This document shows positions 43,146 to 52,402 of a stretch of 64,000 nucleotides of DNA, piece by piece. The stretch is from Streptantibioticus ferralitis (lineage in GTDB: Bacteria; Actinomycetota; Actinomycetes; Streptomycetales; Streptomycetaceae). Every line of letters begins with the position of its first letter. Positions within the stretch are counted from its first letter, which is position 1. Position numbers and translations under genes: made by a program. Below the pieces are notes generated by a model. The model had not been told where the DNA came from and made no database searches. It saw nothing but the letters and a program-made list of their open reading frames with translations. The stretch is from positions 310,001 to 374,000 of the forward strand of contig NZ_JARHTQ010000005.1 in NCBI RefSeq assembly GCF_029223525.1, written 5' to 3'.

Positions 43146-43613
43146 CGGTCCCGCCCCGGCGGACCAGTCTGTCGGGGGCGAGCCGCCGAGGGTTGGAACT
43201 CACCCCGCGGCGATGCCCGCCGTAACCCCGAGTGGTCCGCCCACGCGGACCGGCGGTGCCCAACCCGCGCAGCCCACCGAAGATCCACCGGGAGCTCTCA
43301 GCACCCCAATCCCCCCCAACACCCGCCCCAACCGGGGTGTTTCACCTCCCCGACGGCCTACCACTCCCCGGCGGCGGCCCCCGACGGGCCCGGCCAGCGG
43401 CCCGTCGGCCGGTGGCGCGGTGCGGGGCCGGGCCGAGGACTCGATAGGCTGATCCGAGACCGAAGCCTCCCGCCCCGGCGGACCGGCGCGGACCGCGGGG
43501 GGTATCCCACCCGCGGCGCGGCACCGGCGGACGCGCTACGCCACCCCCATCCAGGCGGTGGTGGACCACGCGCCCGGAGGCGCGGTGCCGGACGCGAGGA
43601 GGATCGAAAGACG
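43146..43613. other. Promoter region between def and murT
   Basis: A GC- and C-rich region with no gene between divergent genes. GATAGGCTGATC at about 43442-43453 contains a TAGGCT -10-like box on the plus strand that may drive the murT operon with a long leader. Confidence 0.4.
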
Positions 43614-44852
43614 ATGGCAGGCAACTCGGAGCCGCTGTCGCCGCGGGCGAAGCTGGCCGTGACGGCGGGCAAGGCTGCGGCGGCGGTGTCGCGCGCCGCG
43701 GGCCGCGGCAGCGGATCGGTGATCGGCGGCCGGGTGGCCCTCAAGCTCGACCCCGAGCTGCTGGGCCGGCTCGCTCACCACCTGGACGTGGTCCTGGTGT
43801 CGGCGACCAACGGCAAGACCACCACCACCCGCCTGATCGCCGAGGCGCTGGGGGCAGCCGGTCCTGTCGTATCCAACGCGCTGGGCGCCAACATGCCCGC
43901 CGGTATCACCTCCGCCCTGGCGGGCGGCTCGGACGCCCGGTACGGCGTCATAGAGGTCGACGAGAAGTACCTGGCGGGAGTCGCCCGCGATGTCACGCCG
44001 AAGGCCATCGCGTTGCTCAACCTGTCGCGCGACCAGCTCGACCGCGCCGCCGAGACCCGGATGCTCGCCGAGAAGTGGCGCGAGGGCCTGGCCGGTACCC
44101 ACGCGATCGTGATCGCCAACGCCGACGACCCGCTGGTGGCCTGGGCCGCGTCCTCCTGCCCGACCGTGGTGTGGGTGGCCGCGGGCCAGGAGTGGAAGGA
44201 CGACGCCTGGTCGTGCCCGTCCTGCGGCGGTGTGCTGCAGCGCCCCGGTGACGACTGGTTCTGCGGCGAGTGCGGCTTCCGCCGCCCGCAGCCCACCTGG
44301 GCGCTCTCCGGCGACTACGTCATCGCCCCGGACGGTGTCGCCTGGCCGATCCAGCTGCAGCTGCCCGGCCGGGCCAACAAGGCGAACGCGGCCACCTCGG
44401 CCGCCGTCGCCGCGGTCTTCGGCGTGGCCCCGAAGATCGCGCTGGAGCGGATGTACGCGGTGCAGGCGGTCGCCGGACGGTACGACGTGGTCTCGTACCT
44501 CGGCCGTGACCTGCGGCTGCTGCTGGCGAAGAACCCGGCGGGCTGGTTGGAGACCTTCTCGCTGATCGACGGCCCGCCCGCGCCGGTACTGCTGTCCGTC
44601 AACGCCCGCGGCGCGGACGGCACCGACACCTCCTGGCTGTGGGACGTGGACTACACCCGGCTCGCCGGTCACCCGATCTACGTGATCGGCGACCGCAAGC
44701 TGGACCTCGCGGTCCGCCTTGAGGTGGCCGGACTGCAGTTCCAGGTCTGCGCCGATGTGGACGAGGCGGTGCGCTCGGCGCCCCCCGGCAAGATCGAGGT
44801 CATCGCCAACTACACGGCGTTCCAGGATCTGCGCCGCGTCGTGGGCAACTGA
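43614..44852 (+). CDS. murT: Lipid II isoglutaminyl synthase, MurT subunit
   Basis: Mur-ligase-like subunit of 412 residues that, with GatD, amidates D-glutamate of lipid II. The ATP loop is VLVSATNGKTTTTRLIAEAL; the Mur-ligase centre VIEVDEKYLAGVARDVTPKAIALLNLSRDQLDRAAET is clear. A MurT-specific four-cysteine zinc ribbon (CPSCGG...CGECG) sits near residue 203-222. The C-terminal DUF1727 domain ends with TAFQDLRRVVG. The gatD gene follows after 36 bp, as in other Gram-positive bacteria. Confidence 0.95.
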   Translation: MAGNSEPLSPRAKLAVTAGKAAAAVSRAAGRGSGSVIGGRVALKLDPELLGRLAHHLDVVLVSATNGKTTTTRLIAEALGAAGPVVSNALGANMPAGITSALAGGSDARYGVIEVDEKYLAGVARDVTPKAIALLNLSRDQLDRAAETRMLAEKWREGLAGTHAIVIANADDPLVAWAASSCPTVVWVAAGQEWKDDAWSCPSCGGVLQRPGDDWFCGECGFRRPQPTWALSGDYVIAPDGVAWPIQLQLPGRANKANAATSAAVAAVFGVAPKIALERMYAVQAVAGRYDVVSYLGRDLRLLLAKNPAGWLETFSLIDGPPAPVLLSVNARGADGTDTSWLWDVDYTRLAGHPIYVIGDRKLDLAVRLEVAGLQFQVCADVDEAVRSAPPGKIEVIANYTAFQDLRRVVGN

Positions 44853-44888
44853 CCCGCCTACCAGGACTCCTACAGAAGGATTGCGAGC

Positions 44889-45620
44889 ATGAGCGACACC
44901 AGCCTGCGCCTGGTGTGGGTCTACCCCGACCTGCTGAGCACCTACGGTGACCAGGGCAACGCCCTGGTGGTGGAGCGCCGCGCCCAGCAGCGGCACATCC
45001 CCGTCACCCGTATCGACGTACGTTCCGACCAGCCGATCCCCACCTCGGGCGACATCTATCTGATCGGTGGCGGTGAGGACCGGCCGCAGCGGCTCGCCGC
45101 GGAGCGGCTGCGGCGGGACGGCGGACTGAACCGGGCGGTGGGCAACGGCGCCATCGTCTTCTCGGTCTGCGCGGGCTACCAGATCCTGGGCACCGAGTTC
45201 ATCAACGACCTCGGCCGCCCCGAGCCGGGCCTGGGCATCCTCGATGTGCGCAGCGTCCGCAACGAGGGCTCCCGGCACGTCGGCGACATCATGGGCGACA
45301 TCGACGAGCGACTCGGCCTGCCGCCGCTGACCGGCTTCGAGAACCACCAGGGAAATACGGTTGTCGGCCCCGGCGCCCGCCCCTTCGCCCGGCTCCGGTT
45401 CGGCAGCGGCAACGGCACCGGCGACGGCACCGAGGGCGCTTGGTGCGACACGGTCTTCGGTACCTACGCGCACGGCCCGGTGATGGCCCGCAACCCGCTG
45501 ATCGCCGACATGCTGCTGAAACTCGCGCTCGACGTGCACGCGCTGCCGCCGGTCGACGAGCAGTGGTACGAGGCGCTGCGCGCCGAGCGGATCGCGGCCG
45601 CGACGCAGGCGTCGGCCTGA
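44889..45620 (+). CDS. gatD: Lipid II isoglutaminyl synthase, GatD glutaminase subunit
   Basis: Class I glutamine amidotransferase of 243 residues that supplies ammonia to MurT. The nucleophile cysteine is in FSVCAGYQILG and the catalytic histidine in FGTYAHGPVMARN. GDIYLIGGGEDRPQ is the CobB/CobQ-like strand. An AAGGA site precedes the ATG at the usual distance. Together with murT it forms the operon for peptidoglycan amidation, required for efficient cross-linking. Confidence 0.95.
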   Translation: MSDTSLRLVWVYPDLLSTYGDQGNALVVERRAQQRHIPVTRIDVRSDQPIPTSGDIYLIGGGEDRPQRLAAERLRRDGGLNRAVGNGAIVFSVCAGYQILGTEFINDLGRPEPGLGILDVRSVRNEGSRHVGDIMGDIDERLGLPPLTGFENHQGNTVVGPGARPFARLRFGSGNGTGDGTEGAWCDTVFGTYAHGPVMARNPLIADMLLKLALDVHALPPVDEQWYEALRAERIAAATQASA

Positions 45621-45696
45621 GGCCACCCCCACGGAGCGTGGGGTTCCGTCATCCGGACGAAACCGGCACGACGGACCGATGTTTCCCCCGTACGGA

Positions 45697-45702
45697 TAGG
45701 CT
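45697..45702 (+). promoter_or_regulatory. Likely -10 box of pfkA
   Basis: TAGGCT at 45697-45702, within CGGATAGGCTGGC and 69 bp before the pfkA ATG. Confidence 0.4.
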
Positions 45703-45770
45703 GGCGGGGTCCTTCCGGACGACGGGGTCCGGTCGCCGGTTGACTTGCAGGTGCAGGAGTAGCGAGAGCA

Positions 45771-46796
45771 ATGCGTATTGGTGTGCTGACCAGCGGCGGC
45801 GACTGCCCCGGACTGAACGCCGTCATCCGGTCGGTGGTGCACCGCGCCGTGGCCGACCACGGTGACGAGGTGATCGGCTTCCACGACGGCTGGAAGGGTC
45901 TGCTCGAGGGCGACTACCGCAAGCTGGACCTGGACGCGGTCGGTGGCATCCTCGCCCGCGGCGGCACCATCCTCGGCTCGTCCCGCGTGCAGCCCGCCCA
46001 TCTGCGCGGTGGTGTGGAGCAGGCCAAGGGCCATGTCAAGGACCTCGGCCTGGACGCGATCATCCCGATCGGCGGCGAGGGCACGCTGAAGGCGGCCCGG
46101 CTGCTGTCCGACGCGGGGCTGCCGATCGTCGGGGTGCCCAAGACCATCGACAACGACATCTCCTCGACCGACGTCACCTTCGGTTTCGACACCGCGGTGA
46201 TGGTCGCGACCGAGGCGCTGGACCGGTTGAAGACCACCGCCGAGTCCCATCAGCGGGTGCTGATCGTCGAGGTGATGGGCCGCCACACCGGCTGGATCGC
46301 ACTGCACTCGGGCATGGCGGCCGGTGCGCACGCGATCGTGGTTCCGGAGCGGCCGTTCGATATCGAGGAGCTGACCGCGCTGGTCGGCAAGCGGTTCGCG
46401 GCGGGCAAGAAGTTCGCGATCGTGGTGGTCTCCGAGGGCGCCAAGCCGCGTGAGGGGTCGATGGCCTTCGAGACCGGCGGCACCGACATGTACGGGCACG
46501 AGCGATTCGCCGGAGTGGCCCGGCAGTTGTCGGTCGAGCTGGAGCAGCGGCTCGGCAAGGAAGCACGTCCGGTGATCCTCGGCCATGTGCAGCGCGGCGG
46601 TACGCCGACCGCCTACGACCGGGTGCTGGCCACCCGGTTCGGCTGGCACGCGGTGGAGGCGGCGCACAACGGCGACTTCGGGATGATGACGGCGCTGCGC
46701 GGCACCGACATCGTGCTGGTGCCGCTGGCCGAGGCTGTCGACCATCTGAAGACGGTGCCCGCCGAGCGGTACGTCGAGGCCGAGTGCGTGCTGTGA
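45771..46796 (+). CDS. pfkA: 6-phosphofructokinase
   Basis: Glycolytic phosphofructokinase of 341 residues. The nucleotide site is MRIGVLTSGGDCPGLN and IPIGGEGTLKAA; the catalytic base aspartate lies in VPKTIDNDISSTDVTFGFDTA. VEVMGRHTGWIALHSGMA and LGHVQRGGTPTAYDR complete the sugar-phosphate site. The glycine after the glutamate in GGEGT is the residue associated with ATP rather than pyrophosphate use. The gene has its own promoter and a terminator. Confidence 0.96.
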   Translation: MRIGVLTSGGDCPGLNAVIRSVVHRAVADHGDEVIGFHDGWKGLLEGDYRKLDLDAVGGILARGGTILGSSRVQPAHLRGGVEQAKGHVKDLGLDAIIPIGGEGTLKAARLLSDAGLPIVGVPKTIDNDISSTDVTFGFDTAVMVATEALDRLKTTAESHQRVLIVEVMGRHTGWIALHSGMAAGAHAIVVPERPFDIEELTALVGKRFAAGKKFAIVVVSEGAKPREGSMAFETGGTDMYGHERFAGVARQLSVELEQRLGKEARPVILGHVQRGGTPTAYDRVLATRFGWHAVEAAHNGDFGMMTALRGTDIVLVPLAEAVDHLKTVPAERYVEAECVL

Positions 46797-46868
46797 CAGC
46801 AGCTTAAGGAGGACCTTTCCGGGGCACGGCCCCCGGACCCCCGTTCGAAGGGCCTCCCCCGACACCCC

Positions 46869-46908
46869 AGAGCCGCCCCCGCCCGAAGCCTCGGGAGGGG
46901 GCGGCTCT
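46869..46908. terminator. Hairpin terminator after pfkA
   Basis: A 12-bp stem (AGAGCCGCCCCC at 46869-46880 with 46897-46908), with a smaller internal hairpin in the loop, 73 bp after the pfkA stop codon. Confidence 0.75.
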
Positions 46909-46981
46909 AGTCTGGTGCGGGCGCACCGGTCGAATCGGTTACAAAGGGGCGCCCTGCGCGAGGTGCGACAGGAGAGTGCGG

Positions 46982-47950
46982 ATGGATCACAGCGGGCACG
47001 GCATGTCGGGCATGCACGGCATGGACATGGATATGCCGCCGTTCACGCTGGGACGGGGCCTGCAGTTCAGTGGCGATCCGTTCTTCCTGATCGGTTGTGT
47101 GCTGGCGCTGGGCCTGTACGGCTGGGCGGTGATCCGGCTGCGCCGCCGCGGCGACGCGTGGCCGGTGGTACGCACCGTCGCGTTCGCCACCGGTGTGCTG
47201 ACCGTGGGCCTGACGATGTGCACCAAGCTGAACGACTACGGCATGGTCCTGTTTAGCGTGCACATGGTGCAGCACATGGTCATCAGCATGCTCTCGCCCA
47301 TCCTGTTGCTGCTCGGCGCACCGGTGACGCTGACGTTGCGGGCGCTGCCCACGGCGGGCCGGGGCCGCAAGGGACCACGTGAGCTGCTGGTGGCCCTGCT
47401 GCACAGCCGCTACATGCGGATCATCACGCATCCGGCGTTCACCATCCCGCTGTTCATCGCGAGCCTGTACGCGCTGTACTTCACGCCGCTGTTCGACTTC
47501 CTGATGGGCAGCCGGATCGGGCACATCGCGATGATGGTGCACTTCCTCGCGGTGGGCCTGGTCTTCTTCTGGCCGATCATGGGCGTGGACCCCGGGCCGC
47601 ACCGGCCGGGGTATGTGATGCGCATCCTGGAGCTGTTCATGGGGATGCCGTTCCACGCGTTCTTCGGCATCGCGCTGATGATGGCCAGCCAGCCAATGAT
47701 CAAGACCTTCGAGCATCCGCCCGCCTCGCTCGGCGTGGACCCGCTGGCCGACATGCACGCGGGCGGTGCCATCGCCTGGGCGTTCAGCGAGATCCCGTCG
47801 GTGCTGGTGCTGATCGCGCTGGTCATGCAGTGGTACTTCTCGGAGCAGCGGCAGTCCCGGCGCAAGGACCGCGCGGCGGACCGCAACGGCGACCAGGAGC
47901 TGGTGGCGTACAACGCCTATCTGGCCTCGCTCCAGGGGCGCGGCCGCTGA
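46982..47950 (+). CDS. ctaG: Cytochrome c oxidase assembly protein, CtaG family
   Basis: Membrane protein of 322 residues with about seven hydrophobic segments and a Met/His-rich N-terminus (MDHSGHGMSGMHGMDMDM) suited to binding copper. The caa3_CtaG family pattern is clear in FSVHMVQHMVISMLSPILLLLGAPVTL, HFLAVGLVFFWPIMGVDP and MGMPFHAFFGIALM. It helps insert copper into cytochrome oxidase. The ATG at 46982 has GGAGAG 6 nt upstream; an in-frame GTG two codons earlier is too close to it. Confidence 0.9.
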   Translation: MDHSGHGMSGMHGMDMDMPPFTLGRGLQFSGDPFFLIGCVLALGLYGWAVIRLRRRGDAWPVVRTVAFATGVLTVGLTMCTKLNDYGMVLFSVHMVQHMVISMLSPILLLLGAPVTLTLRALPTAGRGRKGPRELLVALLHSRYMRIITHPAFTIPLFIASLYALYFTPLFDFLMGSRIGHIAMMVHFLAVGLVFFWPIMGVDPGPHRPGYVMRILELFMGMPFHAFFGIALMMASQPMIKTFEHPPASLGVDPLADMHAGGAIAWAFSEIPSVLVLIALVMQWYFSEQRQSRRKDRAADRNGDQELVAYNAYLASLQGRGR

Positions 47951-47971
47951 CATCGCGCGTTTTCCGGTGTT

Positions 47972-48007
47972 GTCGCCCCGTAGCGGTAGGGACCGCTGCG
48001 GGGCGAC
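47972..48007. terminator. Hairpin terminator after ctaG
   Basis: A 15-bp stem (47972-47986 with 47993-48007, one G-U pair) and a 6-nt loop, 21 bp after the ctaG stop codon. Confidence 0.75.
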
Positions 48008-48033
48008 GATGGTTCCTGGAGGTGGCTGGGACG

Positions 48034-48192
48034 ATGCCGGGATCCGCGAAGGCGATGACGGTGTGCACGTTGCTGGTCTTGGTGCTGGTCACCGCGTACA
48101 CAGTCGCGCTGGGCAGCAACGGGTGGCTGTGGTTCGGCTGGGTGGTGCTGGGTCTGCTGACCGCGGGCAGCGCACTGACCCGCCGGACCTGA
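48034..48192 (+). CDS. Small two-helix membrane protein
   Basis: A 52-residue protein with two hydrophobic helices (MTVCTLLVLVLVTAYTVAL and WLWFGWVVLGLLTAGSAL) joined by a short GSNG turn and ending in TRRT. GGAGGTGG lies 8 nt before the ATG. Function unknown. The acyltransferase gene starts 36 bp downstream, so the two are probably co-transcribed. Confidence 0.7.
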   Translation: MPGSAKAMTVCTLLVLVLVTAYTVALGSNGWLWFGWVVLGLLTAGSALTRRT

Positions 48193-48228
48193 CCGCGGTC
48201 ATCGTGGTGCACTCGGGAGGCGTCCACC

Positions 48229-48942
48229 GTGTTCTATTACCTGCTGAAGTACCTGGTGCTCGGCCCACTGCTGAAGCTGCTGTTCCGGCCGCGCATCGCA
48301 GGCCTGGAGAACATTCCGGAAGAGGGCCCGGCCATCATCGCGGGCAATCACCTCTCCTTCTCCGACCACTTCCTGATGCCCGCGATCCTGCCGCGCCGGA
48401 TCACCTTCCTCGCCAAACAGGAGTACTTCACCGGACCGGGGCTCAAGGGCGCGCTGATCGCCTCGTTCTTCCGCAGCGCGGGTCAGATCCCGGTGGACCG
48501 CACCGGTGGGAAGGCGGCGCACCCGGCCGTGACGGAGGCACTCGCCGTGCTCGGACGCGGTGAGCTGATGGGCGTCTACCCGGAGGGCACCCGCTCGCAC
48601 GACGGACGGCTCTACAAGGGGCGAACCGGTGTGGCGGTGATGGCGCTCAAGGCGCACGCGCCCGTCGTACCGTGCGCGATGGTCGGCACGTTCGAGATCC
48701 AGCCGCCGGGACGGCTGCTGCCGAAGATCCGCCGGGTGACCATCCGGTTCGGCAAGCCGCTGGACTTCTCCCGGTTCGAGGGGCTGGAGGGCGACCGGTT
48801 CGTGCTGCGCTCGATCGTCGACGAGATCATGTACGCGATCATGGAGCTGTCCGGCCAGGAGTACGTGGACCGCTACGCCGCCGAGGTCAAGGCCGAGTTG
48901 ACGCGGAACGGCACCGCACACCACCCGCGCGGGGCCGCGTAG
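48229..48942 (+). CDS. 1-acylglycerol-3-phosphate acyltransferase family protein
   Basis: PlsC-type acyltransferase of 237 residues. The catalytic HX4D is GNHLSFSD; the glycerol-phosphate site is YPEGTRSHDGRLYKGRTGVA; a membrane-anchoring hydrophobic N-terminus is present. It transfers an acyl group to lysophosphatidic acid or a related acceptor at the membrane. The start is GTG at 48229 (GGGAGG upstream). A degenerate SDR gene follows. Confidence 0.9.
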   Translation: MFYYLLKYLVLGPLLKLLFRPRIAGLENIPEEGPAIIAGNHLSFSDHFLMPAILPRRITFLAKQEYFTGPGLKGALIASFFRSAGQIPVDRTGGKAAHPAVTEALAVLGRGELMGVYPEGTRSHDGRLYKGRTGVAVMALKAHAPVVPCAMVGTFEIQPPGRLLPKIRRVTIRFGKPLDFSRFEGLEGDRFVLRSIVDEIMYAIMELSGQEYVDRYAAEVKAELTRNGTAHHPRGAA

Positions 48943-48998
48943 TCAGCGCACAGCGAACACCACCGGGTACGGCGACCGAGGTGCGTGATGTCGCTGCC

Positions 48999-49575
48999 AT
49001 GGCAGGAACCGTCTTCGTGATCGGGGCAATGCGACAGATGGCCGGGCTGTCCGAGCGGATCGGCTCGGCGGTCGTCATCTCCAGCATCACGGTGTACGGG
49101 GACGAACGCGGGCGCGGATCCGTCATCCAGGAGGAGCCGGACGGCTTCCCCCCCCACCCGGCACCGGTGCCGGAGACACAGCGCACCGTGCCTGCAGGTG
49201 ACCGCGGTTACTCGACCCTGAAGGCAGCTCTGGAACGGGAGTTGACGGCCGCGGGCGACGCGCCGCCGACGGCCCTGCTGCGCGCGGGCGCCGTCCACGG
49301 GCCGCGCTCCCGGCTGCCGCGCGAGCTGTACTTCGTCAAGCGGGCGCTGGACAAGCGTCCGGTGCGGGTGCCGGCGTACCGCGGTGAGAGCCGCTTCCAC
49401 ACCTCCCACAGCGCGAACACCGCGGAGTTGGTACCGCTGGCGGCGCGCAGGCCCTGGTCGCGGGTGCTCAACGCCGCCGATCCATACCCGCCGACCGTGG
49501 CGGAGACCGGATCGGCGATCGACCCCGTGCTGGACCATGTCTGCGAGACGGTCCCGTTGGACGGCCCCGCGACTC
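48999..49575 (+). pseudogene. Truncated NAD-dependent epimerase/dehydratase (SDR) remnant
   Basis: The frame carries the middle of an extended SDR: SAVVISSITVYGDE, the active-site tyrosine and lysine in GYSTLKAALERELTAAG, LLRAGAVHGPRSRLPRELYFVKRALDKRPVRVP, FHTSHSANTAELV and VLNAADPYPPTVAETGSAI. The N-terminal nucleotide-binding GxxGxxG strand is missing: MAGTVFVIGAMRQ is only a poor substitute. The C-terminal end runs into the antisense of the next gene. It is probably inactive. Confidence 0.6.
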
Positions 49576-50206
49576 AACGGAATTCGTGCCAGGGCCACCT
49601 GAAGCCGCCGCGCATCACCCGCACATGGCCGAACACCGACCGTCCGGTGATCCGGACGATGGGGCCGTCCTCGTCCTGCGGGCCCTTGCCGCCGGGCAGT
49701 GAGCGCTTGCCGAACAGCGCGGTCCCGGTGTCGTAGACGCGGGCGTTGTCCGGGACCAGGATCTCGATCTTGCCGCCGAAGGAGTTCGCCTCGATGACGA
49801 CCTCGCGCCGGGTGAACACCGCATGCCGCAGATCGATCACGGCGGCGCCGAAGGTGGAGCGGACCAGCGTCACCGGAGGGACCGGCCACTGCCCACCACG
49901 CCGGATCTTGCTGAACACCGCCTGGACCGGGGCGGCATCGAGGTGCACGGCGGGCGCCGGGCCGCCCGCGGGCTCGGGCAGATCGCGGGTGAGCGGGGCG
50001 AGTTCACCGACGGTGCGGGAGGCGTACACCGCCTCAAGCCGCTCGGCGTGCTCCTCGGGTGCCAGGCGTCCGGTGGCCAGCGCGTCCGCGAGTATGGCCG
50101 CCACGCGGTCACGCTCCTCGTCGGAGGCACGCAAGTCAGGCGCGACACCGGGCAGTTTGGACAGCCGAGCGGGCTCCGGGGCGGGTACGGGGGCCGATGC
50201 GGGCAT
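49574..50206 (-). CDS. DUF1707 domain protein with LiaF-like C-terminus
   Basis: A 210-residue protein. DUF1707 at about 25-80 (LRASDEERDRVAAILADALATGRLAPEEHAERLEAVYASRTVGELAPLTRDLP) is followed by a beta-helix-like C-terminal domain (VIDLRHAVFTRREVVIEANSFGGKIEILVPDNARVYDTG) as in cell-wall stress proteins. No membrane segment is seen. Function unknown; DUF1707 is found with envelope and signalling proteins in actinomycetes. The ATG at 50206 has GAGGAT 7 nt upstream. It converges on the SDR remnant. Confidence 0.82.
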   Translation of the reverse strand: MPASAPVPAPEPARLSKLPGVAPDLRASDEERDRVAAILADALATGRLAPEEHAERLEAVYASRTVGELAPLTRDLPEPAGGPAPAVHLDAAPVQAVFSKIRRGGQWPVPPVTLVRSTFGAAVIDLRHAVFTRREVVIEANSFGGKIEILVPDNARVYDTGTALFGKRSLPGGKGPQDEDGPIVRITGRSVFGHVRVMRGGFRWPWHEFR

Positions 50207-50359
50207 CAGGGCATCCTCTTCCACGGCGTGCGCGGGCTAACGACAGAACTCACGTTATATCGCGATAGTCGTCACCGGCAATACGCTGGCCTGGCCCTGT
50301 CGGCGCTGACTAGGCTGATCTTGCGTCGGCCACTGGAAGACGCGCGAGGAGGAGCAGAG

Positions 50360-50719
50360 ATGTCAGACGCCCAGCTCAGCATCGACTCCGTGATGGACGC
50401 GGTCGCCGAGAAGTGGCTGCCGCATGTGGTCGCCGAGGTCAATGACTACGACGTCAAGGTCGCCAATGTCGAGGGGGAGTTCCCCGAGCATGTCCACGCG
50501 GACACCGACGAGTTCTTCCTCGTGCTCGCCGGTCGGCTGCACCTCGATCTGCCGGACCGCACGGTGACGCTCGGCCCGAACGACGTCTTCACGGTGGGGC
50601 GCGGCACTCCGCATCGCCCGCGCGCCGAGCAGGGCACCCGGATCCTGATGTTCGAACCGCGCGGCACGGTCAACAACGGTGACGGCAACACCGGGACGAC
50701 GGGCATACGCATCGCCTGA
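50360..50719 (+). CDS. Cupin domain protein
   Basis: A 119-residue single cupin barrel. Motif 1 is FPEHVHADTDEFFLVLAGRL, with metal ligands HxH and E, and motif 2 is LGPNDVFTVGRGTPHRP. Small cupins act as isomerases, dioxygenases or sensors; no substrate can be given. The ATG follows GAGGAGGAGC, and a TAGGCT -10-like box lies at 50311-50316. A terminator follows. Confidence 0.88.
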   Translation: MSDAQLSIDSVMDAVAEKWLPHVVAEVNDYDVKVANVEGEFPEHVHADTDEFFLVLAGRLHLDLPDRTVTLGPNDVFTVGRGTPHRPRAEQGTRILMFEPRGTVNNGDGNTGTTGIRIA

Positions 50720-50736
50720 CCAGCTCCGGCAAACCA

Positions 50737-50771
50737 ATGGTGCCGCACCCGTGGTACGGATGCGGCACCAT
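50737..50771. terminator. Bidirectional hairpin terminator
   Basis: An 11-bp stem (ATGGTGCCGCA at 50737-50747 with 50761-50771) between the convergent cupin and hydrolase genes. Confidence 0.75.
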
Positions 50772-50794
50772 CATCAACTCCGGCTAGCCGAAGG

Positions 50795-52402
50795 TCACTC
50801 GGCGCTCGCCTTGCCGATGGCCTCGGTCGGCACGGCGTGCGGACCACAGACGACGTCATGGCCGTCGAGTCGGCCGTCGACGAAGTAGGCGGTCACCCGG
50901 TCGTTGATGCAGGGGTTGACCAGACCGGTCACACCGTGCGAGCCCGCATCCCGCTCGGTGATCATCTCCGAGCCGCGCAGCCTGCGGTGAAGTTCCACGG
51001 CGCCCGAGTACGGGGTTGCCGCGTCACGCGTGCTCTGCACGATCAGTACGCTCGGCAGACCACCCCGCGAGCGGACGTCGAGCGGGGTGTGCTGCGGCTG
51101 GGTCCAGGTGGCGCACGGCAGGTTCATCCATGCGTTGGACCAGGTCAGGAACGGGTACTTGGCGTTCAGCGCGGTGTTGTCGCGATCCCACGTGCGCCAA
51201 CTGGTGGGCCAGTGGGCGTCGTTGCACTCCACGGCGGTGTACACGGCGTTGCTGTTCTCCGCCGTGGTGTTGCCGGCCACATTGCTGTAGTCCGGCCCCG
51301 CCGCCTTGATCAGCGGCTTGGCGTCGCCAGCGGCGTACTTGCCCCACGCGTCGGCGATGATCGGCCAGTACTGGTCGAAGTACGGGGCGTTCTGGAAGAA
51401 GGCGATCAGTTCGGCCGGGCCGACCACACCGCCGAGCTGATGGCTCTTGGCGGTGGCGCGGAGCCGCTGCCACTGCTGCTCGACCTTCGCCCGGGTGGTA
51501 CCGAGGTGGTACGCGGCGTCATGCTGGGCGACCCAGTTCTCGAAGTCCTTCCACCGGCCCTCGAAAGCCACGTCCTGGTTCAGGTTGTTCTGGTACCAGA
51601 TCTGGTCGGGGTTGGGATTGACGACGCTGTCCACCAGCAGGCGGCGGACATGGGTCGGGAACAGCGTCGCGTAGACGGCGCCGAGGTAGGTGCCGTACGA
51701 GACGCCGAGGTAGTTCAGCTTCTTCTCACCGAGCGCCGCGCGGATGACGTCCATGTCGCGGGCGGCGTTGGGCGTCGTCATATAGCGCAGCAGCGGGCCG
51801 CTGCGGTGCGCGCACCCGTCCGCGTACTCCTTGGCGAGCTTGCGCTGCGCCAGCTTGTCCGCCTGGTCGCCCGGTACCGGGTCGGCCTTGGGGGCCTTGA
51901 CGAACTCGCGGGGGTCCTCGCAGCTGATCGGGGAGGAGTGGCCCACGCCGCGTGGGTCGAAGCCCACGAAGTCGTACGCCTGTGCGGTCCTGGTCCACAG
52001 CGGGTTCTTGGTCGTGACCCGCATGGGGAACTTCATGCCGGAGCCGCCCGGTCCACCCGGGTTGTACAGCAGCGCGCCCTGGCGCTGCGCCGGGGTCCCG
52101 GTGCTGCGGACGCGGTCCACCGCGAGCTTGATGGTGGCTCCGTCGGGCTTCGCGTAATCGATGGGGACCGTCACGAACCCACACTGGATGGGGGCCTTGA
52201 ACCCCCAGTCCGACGGGCAGTCGGTCCAGTGGATTCCGGCCTTCGCGGCGCGCGTGGCCGCGACGTCCACCCCGTGCGCCTCGGCACTCGCGCCGTAGGC
52301 GCTACCGCCCGGCGTCTGGTCCCCCGCGCTGGCCGCGGGAGCTGCCGCGATGGTGCCCGCGATCAGGGCACCGGTCGCGCCGAGCACGGCAATGCGTTTC
52401 AA
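50795..52402 (-). CDS. Secreted alpha/beta hydrolase, tripeptidyl aminopeptidase type
   Basis: A 535-residue secreted hydrolase. The signal peptide (LKRIAVLGATGALIAGTIAAAPAASA) is followed by an alpha/beta-hydrolase with the nucleophile elbow GVSYGTYLG, the acid in STRDAATPYSGA, the histidine in AGSHGVTG and the TAP C-terminal domain. GALLYNPGGPGGSG is the oxyanion-hole region. It likely removes tripeptides from the N-termini of proteins outside the cell, as the Streptomyces Tap/Slp proteases do. The start is taken as TTG at 52402, with GAGGGG 8 nt upstream, because the signal peptide begins there. Confidence 0.9.
   Translation of the reverse strand: MKRIAVLGATGALIAGTIAAAPAASAGDQTPGGSAYGASAEAHGVDVAATRAAKAGIHWTDCPSDWGFKAPIQCGFVTVPIDYAKPDGATIKLAVDRVRSTGTPAQRQGALLYNPGGPGGSGMKFPMRVTTKNPLWTRTAQAYDFVGFDPRGVGHSSPISCEDPREFVKAPKADPVPGDQADKLAQRKLAKEYADGCAHRSGPLLRYMTTPNAARDMDVIRAALGEKKLNYLGVSYGTYLGAVYATLFPTHVRRLLVDSVVNPNPDQIWYQNNLNQDVAFEGRWKDFENWVAQHDAAYHLGTTRAKVEQQWQRLRATAKSHQLGGVVGPAELIAFFQNAPYFDQYWPIIADAWGKYAAGDAKPLIKAAGPDYSNVAGNTTAENSNAVYTAVECNDAHWPTSWRTWDRDNTALNAKYPFLTWSNAWMNLPCATWTQPQHTPLDVRSRGGLPSVLIVQSTRDAATPYSGAVELHRRLRGSEMITERDAGSHGVTGLVNPCINDRVTAYFVDGRLDGHDVVCGPHAVPTEAIGKASAE

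Noticed and set aside
43536-46865. Very long minus-strand open frame (about 1,100 codons) opposite murT-gatD-pfkA
   Set aside because: It is antisense to three well-identified genes; long shadow frames are expected where GC is high, and its product has no family likeness.
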